NCBI GenBank assembly: GCA_963969495.1
Contig: OZ018330.1
Coordinates: 66,970,907 to 67,034,906, forward strand
DNA from: Ceratothoa steindachneri
Lineage: Eukaryota; Arthropoda; Malacostraca; Isopoda; Cymothoidae
Reading direction: 5' to 3'
Length of the DNA: 64,000 nt
Below the pieces are notes generated by a model. The model searched no databases. It was given only the letters and a program-made list of their open reading frames with translations, and was not told where the DNA came from. This document shows positions 23,044 through 34,050 of this stretch, one piece after another. A program made the position numbers and the translations under genes. Position 1 is the first letter of the stretch. Each line of letters begins with the position of its first letter.

Positions 23044-23478
23044 CCCCGATTTTTTTAGGATCATCATCTCCACGCGGACCACATTGCTCTGATTGGTCAC
23101 GTCTGACGGGCGTCCTGGACAGGGGTCATCTTCAAGGGACTCACGACCATGGCGAAACTTCCTATTCCAGCCAGCAATGGTTGCATAGGAAAGGGCGGTG
23201 TCGGTGTATACTGCAACAATGCGTTCATGAATCTCTTTTGCATTCTTGCATTTCCTTGGTCAAAAATTTGATCACTGCGCGGTGTTCCACCTTCTCCATT
23301 GTTGAAAAATATGTGACATGACGATGTGTGATCAGCTACTGCTTCTTAAATAGACGAGGCAGGTGCGTGTGGCTGCAGGTCCTGACTTGTCATGACCTGT
23401 CCTAACACGCCGACAGACAGTCATCCCCCTTCCTCTGTTTTGCCTTACCGATTCGCTAAACCTATTGACCGCCCCTCG
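23044..23478 (-). mobile_element. Deleted mariner (family m1), 5' part only, antisense
   Basis: On the minus strand it has the left terminal repeat (starting at 23,478, next to TA at 23,479-23,480), a 5' leader almost identical to that of 40,965-41,141, and the first part of the transposase: ATG near 23,300, MEKVEHRAVIKF..., then RPSDVTNQSNVVRVEM near 23,110-23,065. It stops at about 23,044 in the helix-turn-helix region, so the rest is missing. Confidence 0.8.
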
Positions 23479-23480
23479 TA

Positions 23481-24280
23481 CGTGATTGCCCTCCTTGTAA
23501 TTCCTTTTATCTTCTCTTCTCCCTGTCTCCTTGTCTTTCTCTGTCTCACCCATTCTATCTATTTGTTTAGGTCTTGCAGTTTCTGTCTCTCTCTTTATTA
23601 TTCTTTCCCTCTCCTCTCTCTCTCCTTTCCCGCTCTCCCATTGTATCTTTCCTTACACCTTTCTCCCCTTGTTTTTCTATTCTCTCTCTCTTCTTCATTA
23701 TGTATATGCGTCTAGATCTCACACACTAATTCTTTTAACAGTTTCTGTCTCTCTCTTTATCTTCCTCTCTCGCTTTTCTTACTCTCTCCTTTCTCCCGAT
23801 CTTCCAATGTCACTTTTTTCCACTTCTCTCCATTTGTCTTTATCTCCCTCACTCTCTCTAATTCTCTTTCTTTCGCTCCTTCCTTCGACCTCTCCTCCTT
23901 TTCTATCTCTCTAACACTTTTTCAACTCTCTCTTTTCTAAATTCCTCTCCCCTTTTCTCCCCATTTTAGTTGCGCCCTCTCTCTTAGCCTGAATCTCTGA
24001 CTCTCTCTCTCTTTTTCTCTTCATACATTATGCCACCTGTGCCTCTATTTTTGCCTTTCTCATTCATTTCTTTCTTCTTCTGAAACTACTTCTCTCTTTA
24101 TATCTAGCACTTTCACTCTTTCTCTCTCCTTATCTCTTTCTATATCACCGTATGTCCACATTTGTCTCTCTATCTGGAACTCTATATCTCTCTTTCTTCT
24201 TATCGACCTAGATCCAACATTCTGTCATTTTATATCTTACTCTCCCACTGACTCTCTTCGTTCTATTTCTATATCTCTCC
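23481..24280. repeat. Pyrimidine-rich (CT)-type low-complexity tract, left part
   Basis: The plus strand is mostly C and T with runs of TCTC and TTCC. Open frames here encode only Ser/Leu/Phe-rich low-complexity peptides. The same composition returns at 31,058-31,255 on the other side of LINE copy B. Confidence 0.85.
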
Positions 24281-24796
24281 CCCGTAAGGGGCGTGGCAAT
24301 TTGCCATCCTGGCCGCCGTGCTGACGGGACTCAGCACCCCGTCCGACCCCAGCTTAACCTCTTCTCCTTCCTTCAAAAGACTTGTTTCCTTGCTTTTCAT
24401 ACAACCTCTCCCACAACTTTCTCTGGTAAGCCTCTAATTTAACAGGGTAGATGCTGAACTTCTTCTCAGCCAACCGTCCTGGATCGAGGCTGAGGAAGGA
24501 GGGGACAATGTTTCCTAACCCCTGAGCTCCGGTCTGTGGGTGGTGGTTTTTAACAACCTGCTTCATCGCCACCGATACCTTCCTCACATCCATTTTTCTC
24601 TCCTCTTCACAATCTATCTTTTTTACGCCGTGTCCAAGGTGGAGCCAACATGCCGATGGGCTGCCAGGCCACCAGGCGGGAGGCGTGGTCCCAAATGGTG
24701 GTGCCTGGCTCTGCCGGGCCTGTAAGCACCTCTTGCAGTGCGGGCTACCGCGAAAGGGGATGCGCGATTGCGTCCCGTGATACAAATAGGGTCACC

Positions 24797-26845
24797 ATGC
24801 CCAATGATGAATATAAAACAACCTCAACCCACAACTTCCCCTGTAACATCAACCGTGCCGCCCTCGGGCCGCTTTACCGAAAAAAATGGAGGTCCCCTCC
24901 CTACTGTGCTTGCGCAGGAAACCATCCATATCTCTCTAACCGGAGAGGAGACTCACTCCTCTCCTTCGCCTACGGGTGTATGGGCCCCCCCTGCACCCCC
25001 TCTTTCCAGCGGCAGTCCCCTCTGTTCTTTCCAAGGGGACTGCCAAGAGAGCCATCAGGCAGCCTATAGCCGACTGCTCCCCATTCAAGCGGCTCGGTAG
25101 GGCAAACCCCCTTAGGGGGAAAAGGGAAGCCAGGCCCCTTCGATCGCTTCCCTCAAAAGACCTGCTGGCAAGAATTTTAAACCTTGCCGGGGTCAAGGCC
25201 TGTGCATCCCCAAACAAGACTGGTGACTCTTCCAAGGGGACCTGCGATGTCCTGGAAGGGGATGGCCAACTGAAGGCCCCTGCTGTGATAGACATGGTCT
25301 TTGAGAAAACCCAGCCTCAGATGGTAGGGCTTTCCATGGGGGCGAATCTGGGCTCGGTGCCAAGCATCGAACCCAAATCCGCCCCTATGCAAGGTCCTCT
25401 GCAAAAGGCTGGGGCCTCCGAGGCAGTACACGAAGGGAAGGGATCTCTTCTGACCGGTGCCCCTGCAACCACCAGGACCTTCTCCATTTTGAAAAAGGAC
25501 TTGGCTAAGGCCAGGCAATCTGGCCTGGGGGCTCCTTCCGGCGGCGGTGAGAAGCAGGTTCATTCACCGTTCTCCTCTCCCAAAAATAAAAAGAAAAAGA
25601 CTAAAAAGGCAAAAAAGACTTGGGGCTCCTCTCCATCCGCGGGGGCTACGAGGACGGATCGGTCTGCTGCCACTTTGGCAAGCAACCAAGACAAGATCGG
25701 CAAATCCGGCCCCTCTGCCTCCCTTTCCCCGGTTGCAGAGCCCCCGACTATGACAAAGACGAAAAGTGCACAGGGCGGAGCCTCGATGACATCGGAGCCC
25801 CTAATTGAGAGGTAACCTGGCGTTTTCGAGCCCGCAGGTTCAGACGCTTCCTTGTTATTCGATCAACTGATGGCACCATGTTGGCCAAGGGCAACATGAT
25901 CCATCAGAGAAGAGGATTAGCTAGTGCAATTGGTAGAGAGCCGAAGGTGACCCGTTTCTCGGGTGGGAGACTTCTGGCAAATGCGGCGAATCCCACTGAG
26001 GCGGCCAAGATAAGTGCCCTTTGGAGACTTCATGGCACCCCAGTGAGTGTGACGCCACCCTACACCATGAACTTTGTGAAAGAAGTAGTTTATGCAAGGG
26101 AAGTCATTGACTACTCCATTGAGAACATCACCTTAGAGCTGGCCAACCATGGGGCGGTAAAGGTCAAATGTGTGAAGAGAAAACAGAAAGAAGCCTCGAG
26201 ACCCACCCCTACATTCTTCATCACGTTCGACTGTGACAAGCTCCTGAGTCGGTGCGTGCTGGTCGTACCGCTACCGCGTGAAGGCATTCGTGCCACTGCC
26301 GCGGCGGTGCTATTACTCTCACCGCTTCGATCTTGTAGACGTGCAAAGTCAGGGGCACCCAAAGTCTGTGTAAATTGCTCCAAGGCTACACACGATAAGT
26401 CTAAATCATGTGTAGCCAAGTGTGCTAATTGCAAAGAGCCGTACCCCGCTTCTTCGAAGCAATGTGGCGCATATATCCTCGAGGAAAGAAATCATGGCCG
26501 TTCAGGCCTAGAATCGAATCTCATTTCGGGAGGTTAAGGACTTGGTCCTGGCTCACCCGGCTCTGCCTGGGTCGTGATATGCCCTAATAGATAGAAAGAC
26601 ACCCTCTTCTCATGGCCCATCCAGGCCAACGAGCACGGTTGTTTCCGCGCCCATTCGGAGCCCTTCTGCGGGCTCTACTACACCCGGGCGCTCCCATGGT
26701 AAAGCTGGCGGCAAAAAGGGTTCACACCCAGCCCCGGCTAAAACTAGGGCTCCCCCCTCTTCCCCCAGCGTGACCGTTTCATTTAAGGCGAAACGGCCAC
26801 GAGCCTACACCGAGTTGTTAGACTCACAGAGGTTTAAACACCCCT
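24797..26845 (+). pseudogene. LINE family 1 copy B, ORF1 (gag-like)
   Basis: The preferred start is the ATG at 24,797 (MPNDEYKTT), which matches copy A at 1,160. The frame shifts near 25,000 into the frame open at 24,976-25,815. That frame holds the conserved block AIRQPIADCSPFKRLG, a Ser/Pro/Gly-rich region, and a Lys cluster (KNKKKKTKKAKK, near 25,582-25,620). A further frameshift near 25,815 leads to 25,878-26,537, with a compact domain (RKVTRFSGG-like start, FVKEVVYAREVIDYSIENI) and then zinc-knuckle sequence: VCVNCSKATHDKSKSC and KCANCKEPYPASSKQC (26,361-26,464). A Ser/Pro-rich tail follows. The role is RNA binding and particle formation for the element. Confidence 0.75.
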
Positions 26846-27199
26846 GAAGTTGGTCGCCAGACTATCTTCCGGGGTTCCTAAAGTTGTCCCCCGAAAGGAG
26901 GACAGCAAAAGAGGACCTTCTGCTCCTTTCCCCACGCCTAGAGGTTGAGCCAGTGGCTCGGAGACGGTGGTTCCTCAAAAAGAGGGCCCCCTCCATCCAA
27001 AGCTGTAACGTTCGCCTAAGGTTTTGAGGCGGAAGGAGGAAAAGACTCGCATGGCGAGCCCAACCTCCCCCAATAAGTTCTCGAAGTCGACAGCGCCTTC
27101 AGTGCTTTGTCCGGCCAAACAGCGCCCGGGGTTCTGCCTCCGGGAAGCGTACGGCCATTCCGTGAGGGTCTTTTGTTCGGGAGAGCCCCTGTGTCCGTT

Positions 27200-30100
27200 C
27201 CGAGCTAGGGCTGCAGGACATATTCTTTCAATGGAATTTTCGTGGACTCCGGGCCAACTGGGAGGAGCTGCGGAGGCTCGTCTCGTCCCGTTCCACGTTA
27301 GCTATCTTTTTACAGGAGACCATGCTAATCGCGTGCCCCCTGTCCTCCCTCCCGGGGTATAAGGGTCTTGCGACCCCACCACCACGGGATGGCCGGGCTG
27401 GGGGATGCGCACTTCCTTTTTCTTCAGATACATCCTTTCGGGCAGTGGCTGTGCAGCTGCACCTGGATAGGAGGTATACTATTATTTCTGCGTACATTCC
27501 ACCGTCAGCTGACTTCGACGCGGGGGACTTCCGCCGCGTCGTGGCACGGTTGCCGAGGCCCATTCTCTTGCTTGGAGATCTGAATGGCAGGCATCCTCTC
27601 TGGGAAGATTACTCAATAAATCAAAGGGGACAATTCCTTGCCGATCTGATCGAAGAGATTGAGATAGGTGTCCTAAACGTGGATTAGTTTACGCATCACT
27701 GTCCGAGAACCACTTCATTTTCTTGCCTTAACCTATCTTTGTGCTCTTCGGATTCACAGCCTGATTTTGATTAGGGTATGGTCGATGACCTCCATGGTAG
27801 TGATAACTTTCACCTTCAAATATCATTTTCAGGGCAACTGCCGCCTGAAAGCCCACCTCGGTGGTGCTTGGCGCAGGCGTGGTGGCCTGCATTTCAGGAA
27901 ATGACTAAATATCTATCTCAGTCGAGGAGTTTAGGTCGGACGATTAGGCCATTGAGATCTTCTCCGGCAACCTCATCGCCGTGGGCCTGACTACTATTAC
28001 TAGGACGTCTTGCCGTTTTGCACGTGGACCACTCCCATGGTGGTCGGCTGAGTGTGAGACGGCCCTCAAACAGAAGCGTTATGCCTACATGCGCTATAAG
28101 CGCCGCCCGAACGATTTCACTGTCGCTGAATTTCGTCGGGCTAGGGCTAGGTTCCGGTATATTTCGAAGCACGCCTGCCGCTCTTCTTGGCGGGAATACG
28201 AGGCTTCAGTTAACGGAAAGACCCTTTTAGCAAAGGTGTAGAAGCGAGTCGAAAGGATTCGAGGGAAGTTCTCGCAGGACCGTCCTCCCGTTCTCCAGGA
28301 GAATGGGACCGCAATCTCGGACCCCGCGTCCGTGGCGGAATCCTTAGCGACCACTTTTTCCGCATTCTCTAGCCGGGATGCACGTCATAAGGTCGCTGAA
28401 GGCCGCCGGCTAGACTTTACCTTTAGAGGCGAAGAACCCTTTAACGACAGGTTTACTGTGAGTGAGTTGCGCTCCGTTCTCGCTTTGTGCGCGTACACTG
28501 CCCATGGTCCGGACGATGTCCCGTACGCCATGCTCCGACACCTGGATGAGCGAGGCATGGCCTTTCTGTTAGATTTGTTCGATAGGATCTAAGTGGAGGG
28601 TCTTCTTCCAGATTCCTTGCGAATCGCTACTGTGCTCGCCTTTGGCAAGCTGGGGAGAGATCACTCTACTCCGACCGGTTTCCGCCCAATCTCTCTTCCC
28701 TTTTGCGTGTGCAAGTTGATGGATAAATTAGTAAATGTTAGAATATACTTTTTCCTGGACAGTGGAGGCCATCTGTCTCCTGCACAGTGCGGCTTCCGCA
28801 AGTTCCACTCCACGTCGGATGCTCTTCTCCGACTGGAAAATGCCGTCTGCGAGGCTTTCCTTCGTAGACACCACTACGCCACGGTGTTTTTCAATCTGGA
28901 AAAGGCCTATGATATCGCATGGCGATACGGTATCATGGAAACTTTCCACAGGATGGAGGCGAGGGGATGCCTCCCAATGTTTTTTCCTGAATCTTTTCGA
29001 GATCTTCGTATCCGCGTACGAGTGTGAGGAGCCTTCTACGGACCAAAGGAGCAGGAAGAGGGTGTCCCGCAGGGAAGTGTCCTCAGTGTCACACTCTTTG
29101 CCCTGAGCATCAACGGCATCACCTCGGTGCTGCCAGAAGATGTTCTCGCTACGCTCTACGTGGACGACCTTTCAATCTCTTTTGGCGCGGCCCAGATGCC
29201 AACTCTGGAGCGTCGACTCCAACAGGCATTGAACCGTGTCTCTCGCTATGCCGAAGTGCACAGGTTTCGGTTTTCTTTGGCCAAAACTAAGGTGGTGTAC
29301 TTCTGCCGCCATCCACGGCTCCAGCCTGACCCAGATTTGTTTCTTAATGGGGTACGCCTGGATGGGGTGGAATCGCACCGTTTCCTCACCTACGCCTCAC
29401 CTGGAGGCTCATATTTGCAGATTTAGGGTCTCTTGTTACCGCGCCATGGATATTCTCCGTTCCGTGACGTTCAGCGCTTAGGGCGCTGATAGGGCTACTG
29501 CCTTACTTTTTTATCGATCCTGTTTTCGTTCGAAGCTCGACTACGGATGCGAGTTTTATGCATCCGCAGCCGAGCGTTTATTGCGGAAGGTGGACTCGAT
29601 CCACCACACCGGCCTTTGCCTTGCAACCGGTGCCTTCCGCACTTTCCCCATTGAGAGCCTGTTAGGCGATGCTGGGGAGATGCCACTCGCTCTGCGCCGC
29701 GTGCCGTGCATCACTTGCCGGTACGCGCGATCCCGGCGCCTCCCTCAGTCGACAACAGCTTTCACTGCATTCGCAGTTGATATCGATGTTGCCTATGCGG
29801 CCGAGAGACGCCAGTCTTAGCCTAAGACCTTTGGCTTTAGGACCAGGAAACTCTTTCGACAGCTAGATTTAGCTCTCGGGCCGGTGACGCCCCTGGTTTT
29901 TCCCAGGATGCCACCTTGGAGGGTACCATATTTGACTATTTGTCGCCACGCCTCTGCTCCCAATGCTTGTACGGCGCCGGTAGTATTGCGTTCGACCTTT
30001 TTGGAGCACACCTCGTGTCACGCTGGAACCGTGCCAGTGTATACGGATGGCTCCAAGTCCCAAGAGGGGGTCGGCTTCCACGCCGTATCCCCTCTTTTTA

Positions 30101-30842
30101 AAGTCAGCGGGGCTCTGCCAGGCGCTGCGTCTGTCTTCACGGCTGACCTGGTGGCCATACATCACTCGGTACGGGAGATTACGTGAAGTGCCCGGTTCGG
30201 AGACTGGATTGTGATCTATAGCGACTCACAAAGCGCCCTGAGTGCTCTCGGGGCATTGGAATCTCCGCATCCCCTGGTTCACGATATCCGTGACGCCACG
30301 GTTTTGGCGAGCGGGGTGGATGTTGAGATTATCTTTTGCTGGGTTTCTGGACATCTAGGAATTGCGGGTAATGAGCGCGCCGATGAGGGCGCCAAAGAGT
30401 CCGCGAGGACTCTGCGACGGGACCAGCGTTTTTCTCTTCCTCACACTGACTACATGGCAGAAATACGAGCAGCTCTTTGGACTGCTTAGAAAAAAAGATG
30501 GGAAACGGTAGAAAGGAACTTAAAGTTGCACGCGATTGCTCTACGACTGTTCCCATGGATCTACCCCCCAATACCGCAAAGGCTTCAGGTTGCTTTCTGT
30601 CGTGTCCGAATTGGGCTGACTCGAGGGACGCACCGCTATTTGATGGAGCGCTCACCATCCCCCTACTTTGAAGACTGCGTTGCACCCCAGAATGTTCGGC
30701 TCATTCTCGTCGAATGCCCAGGTCTGGGTGATCTTCGCGCACGTTACCTGTACCGGTACCAGGAAGAGCGGGGTCGATACCGCCTTTCCTTTGTACTCGG
30801 GACGAGTGCGTGCACATTGACTGGTGGACTTGTTGACTTTTG
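27200..30842 (+). pseudogene. LINE family 1 copy B, ORF2 (endonuclease, RT, RNase H)
   Basis: The APE-type endonuclease begins near 27,228 (WNFRGLRANWEEL in one frame), continues with a QETM box near 27,315 and GDLNGRHPLWED near 27,574-27,610, and ends with GSDNFHLQ near 27,796-27,820, where the catalytic His of Ser-Asp-His is Asn. The RT spans about 28,300-29,420, with SLRIATVLAFGK..., GFRPISLPF, FNLEKAYDIAW, GSVLSVTLFALSING and the catalytic LYVDDLSISFG near 29,150-29,180. RNase H has YTDGSKS (30,040-30,060), FTADLVA (Asp where Glu is usual), YSDSQSAL (30,219-30,242) and NERADEGAK. The C-terminal segment has a Cys/His-type LILVECPGLGDLRARYL. At least six frame changes or stops occur. Confidence 0.8.
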
Positions 30843-31057
30843 ACTTTTGGGGGGAGGCCAGCCTTCTCCCTTTCATTTAGCTAGGTTTAGTTGTTGTTTT
30901 TGTTATTGTTTTGTTATTGTTACTGCTTCCTAATTGTTATTTCCTTTTATTCTTGTTTTCTTTTTATATTTTTTAAAGTAGCCTAAAACTAGGCTGTTTG
31001 TTTACGGTGACTTATACCTAAGTTGGTAGTCGCCAGATAGCCCCTTCAAAAATAAAA

Positions 31058-31255
31058 CCCTCTTTTTTCCTCTCTCTGCCCTTCTATCCCTTACTCTATT
31101 CCCGCTTTCTCTTCACTCTCCTCTCGTACTTCACCATTTCTCACCCGCCTCTCTCATAAGCCCTTTCACTCTCCCCTTTATATATTTCTCTCTCTATCCT
31201 TCTCTTCCCGTCATCAATCCCGTTAACTAGTTTTTTCTATCTATTCCTCACTATC
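31058..31255. repeat. Pyrimidine-rich tract, right part
   Basis: The CT-rich low-complexity sequence continues the tract that ends at 24,280. The two are separated by LINE copy B. Confidence 0.8.
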
Positions 31256-31929
31256 ATTCGTTCAACATCAGGGTTTCACAACCTTTTTTTATCGCCGCTT
31301 TAACAATATTTTTTAAAGCAATCTTTCAATACTTTACTCACGTACAAAAATATATATTAAAAGAACGTCATAATTAAGCTGACGACAGGTTCGGAAACTC
31401 ATATTTTCTACAATTATTACATTATTTAAAGGATAATTTACTTACAGTAGTCCATGTGGTTGGTGCTTTGCTGCTTGTATTTTAATATATGTATTTAAAT
31501 CAAGCATATATCAATTCTACTTCTTTCTTATGATAAGATTTTATTGGCTTTAACAAATTCTCATTCAACCCTGTACGATGCTTGAATGCATGACAGTATT
31601 TTTGTTATTTACATAGAAATGTTCGGATACAGCCTTAATTCAGTTATTTAACCTCTTTCAAATTTTTACCTGTATTTATTATTGTATTTTAGTTCAATAA
31701 GTTCTTAATTTTCAGTATAATTAAATTCGGAAACGCTTGAAATTTACAAAGGTGTTTTCAATTTCATGTGCTAAAGTTTTCTTCTCTTCATTTTCTAGGA
31801 GGTTAACTTTTTCACCATTCTCAACATCAGACTGGTAGAGAGCAACTATCTGTCAGTCAGCGAGCTCTTAAGGAACCGTCTGCATTCCATGAGTTCATCA
31901 TTTTTTTCCTTCTCTCCCTTCTGTTAGGA
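31256..31929. other. AT-rich, no recognised feature
   Basis: I see no gene-like or repeat structure. Short A/T runs only. Confidence 0.4.
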
Positions 31930-32935
31930 TGTTCCTTTCCGCGTCAGTGCCTGTTGTACTCCTTCGATCCATCTTTTTCTTGGTCTTCTAGATGGTCTTT
32001 TTCCTTGCGGGATCCATAGCAGTACTCTTTTGGTGGGGGCTTTTCTTTGTTTATTCTCATTAGGTGTCGATACCACTGTAATCTTCTTTTCTCAATGGAG
32101 TTCAATAAGGGTTCTCCCTTAAGCTCTGCTTTTATTGCTGTACAGTATTTCTTTTTCTATCTCTTCTCGTGTCGCCTTTGATCGTTCTTAGAACATGTAT
32201 TTCAGCAGGTTTTAATTTTTACTCCGTTCTGGGAGTACGTGTCCAGCATTCACGGCCATACATAATTATTTGCTTCAAGATATAGTTAGAGATTATTTAT
32301 TAGTTTGCTTTCTCTGTTGATATGCCTGTCTTTTAACAGAGAGTATACCATGCTTACATTTTTGTTGTATTTTGCATTACGGTTATCAATATTTGTTTCT
32401 TGCGTGTTCTTTTCATCCACTTTTACTCCGAGGTATGTTTATTCAGCGACTCTATTTAGTTTATCCGTTCCCATGTACATATCGTACTCTTCACTGCTTC
32501 AACTAACAACAGTAAAGCTGTTTTTTCCTTTGTTGGTGTTAATTCTCATTTCCTTTTGCGACATACCTTCGTGCCAGTCATTTATGAATTCTTGTAAATC
32601 AGTGATCGAATTCGCCACTACTGCTACGTCATCCGCTTCTGCTAGTGTTTCTTCCTGATGTTCTCCTACTCCAATTTTCCTCATACTCCATAAATATTAT
32701 AAAATGCAAGGGCAGGATAACATCGCCCTGCTTAACTCCTGCTACAATGTCAAACCATTCGCTCTCTGTTTCTGGTCCTCGTATTTTGCTGGTACTCTGT
32801 GAATACATGTTATTAATTACTCCCACTAATTTTGGTGGTGTGGAATAGTACTCATCTGATACCCCCCCTCCCCATCCAGGATTTGTCTGTAAACACCTGT
32901 CAAATGCTTTTTCCATGTCGGTGAATAGTGCGAAC
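31930..32935 (-). pseudogene. RTE-like non-LTR retrotransposon, RT C-half, antisense
   Basis: On the minus strand the segment reads from MEKAFDR (palm helix, 32,916) through IVAGVKQGDVILPLHFIIFM (32,760-32,700) and a catalytic region EADDVAVVANSITDLQ (about 32,650-32,605). It continues past 32,500 with a connection segment resembling TYLGVKV and KYNKNVSMVYSLLKDRHIN. A C-terminal part near 32,130-31,950 (EPLLNSIEKRRLQWYRHLMR) is the usual end of this group of endonuclease-RT proteins. Stops and frameshifts are present throughout. The N-terminal half and the endonuclease are missing. Confidence 0.75.
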
Positions 32936-33289
32936 TTTTCCTTTTGCCTTTACCAACTTTTTTTAAATACCATCTTCATAACGAAAATCAAAACTACTTG
33001 ATAAAATAGGCTTATAAATCTTGACAAGCAGTTGAATTTGGAAGCCAGCACACTTCTTCATGCAGAATAAGTCTTAGGTGCTGCTCTCTACTATAAAGGC
33101 GAAACTTTTCTGGGAGATTTAATCTCATTATCTGTTTTACTTAACTATGTACTGTCAGTTACTCATAAAAATACGGACTAATATTTTGGCAACTAATTAA
33201 ATTCGGTGTGGAGTAAAATGTACTCTAATAATAAAAGTACATACATTTTAAGTGACCAATAAATCCATTATGCTTACCAATAATGGATT
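32936..33289. other. AT-rich, no recognised feature
   Basis: It lies between the RTE-like remnant and the hAT-like remnant, with no motif on either strand. Confidence 0.35.
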
Positions 33290-34050
33290 GTTAAGCAGAA
33301 GATATCAAATTTTTCACAAGATATAAAATTTTCCAGAGATACTTCTTTTTCGTCAAATACGGTAGTGTCAGTTTCTAAAAGTTTTACGAACATTTCTTCA
33401 CAAAATTTGCAGATATCAACTATGAAACGGAGGTATCCCATAAGAACTGCTCTCTTATCACTTATTGTAGATTTGTCAATATGAAGTGGGAATTTATCAT
33501 TTTTTTTATTTGGTCAACAAGATGGTTTTATAAATCAAATGACATTTCGTAAATTCTTCTCCGAAATGAATTATTGATCAGTAATAATGCTTTTAACATG
33601 TTTCCAGAATATTGATGCAACATAGTATTCAGGCGAAATTCAAACAAAAGCCTTATAATATTTTGAGCAACTGCATGGGCATTTTCAGTTTTGGCAATTT
33701 TTTGCGCTATTTCATAAGATGCAATCAATCAAATTTCACTTGTTTCTGCACTTTTTTGAGAAAAATGATAAAATAGTATTTCTTTGGGCAAATTCTTCTT
33801 TAAATTCTCGAAATTATAAATGGGTATGTTCCATTTTATCAAGATTTTTACCTTTTCTTTTTAAATGTTCCATAAGCCTTGAAGTCTTGATAGATCCATT
33901 TGAAAATGACTACGTTTCTGAGGCAGATAGGTTGCATTTGTTCATACGGGCTTTCTACAAAGTCATAAGACAATACTCCTCAACATATTGTCTACACTTC
34001 TGTTTGTCTGGCATAATTTCTGATGAATTCTTTCTGAAAATATAATAAAC
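33290..34050 (-). pseudogene. hAT/ZBED-like transposase remnant, antisense
   Basis: The minus-strand frame at 33,728-33,528 reads IASYEIAQKIAKTENAHAVA followed by LLINNSFRRRIYEMSFDL, closely resembling the N-terminal region of ZBED-type hAT transposases (ASY..A..IAK...PH.....L and LSNNTV.RRI.DM). After a stop, the next segment (33,530-33,300) has HLVDQIKKMIN and, in a shifted frame, a string like ISDKRAVLMGYLRFI, the usual region around the first catalytic Asp. Upstream (34,050-33,730) a damaged zinc-finger region shows SRLMEHLKRKGKNLDKMEH-like text in shifted frames. The catalytic C-terminal half is absent. Domain identity is from recognition, not from a search. Confidence 0.65.

Larger units (their letters stand above)
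24281..31057 (+). mobile_element. LINE family 1, copy B (near full length)
   Basis: This is the most complete copy in the window, about 6.8 kb. It has a leader at 24,281-24,796, ORF1 24,797 to about 26,845, ORF2 about 27,200-30,842, and a T-rich 3' UTR ending TCGCCAGATAGCCCCTTC plus an A-rich tail. ORF2 has the order endonuclease, RT, RNase H and Cys/His segment, which places the element in the I/R1/Jockey group with RNase H. Many stops and frameshifts make it non-functional, but every domain can be followed. It is GC-rich relative to its flanks and interrupts a pyrimidine tract. Confidence 0.9.

Noticed and set aside
23392..23914. Overlapping long open frames (107 and 127 codons) with Leu/Ser/Phe-rich products, membrane-protein-like
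   Set aside because: They come from a pyrimidine-rich low-complexity tract; there is no start context or motif.
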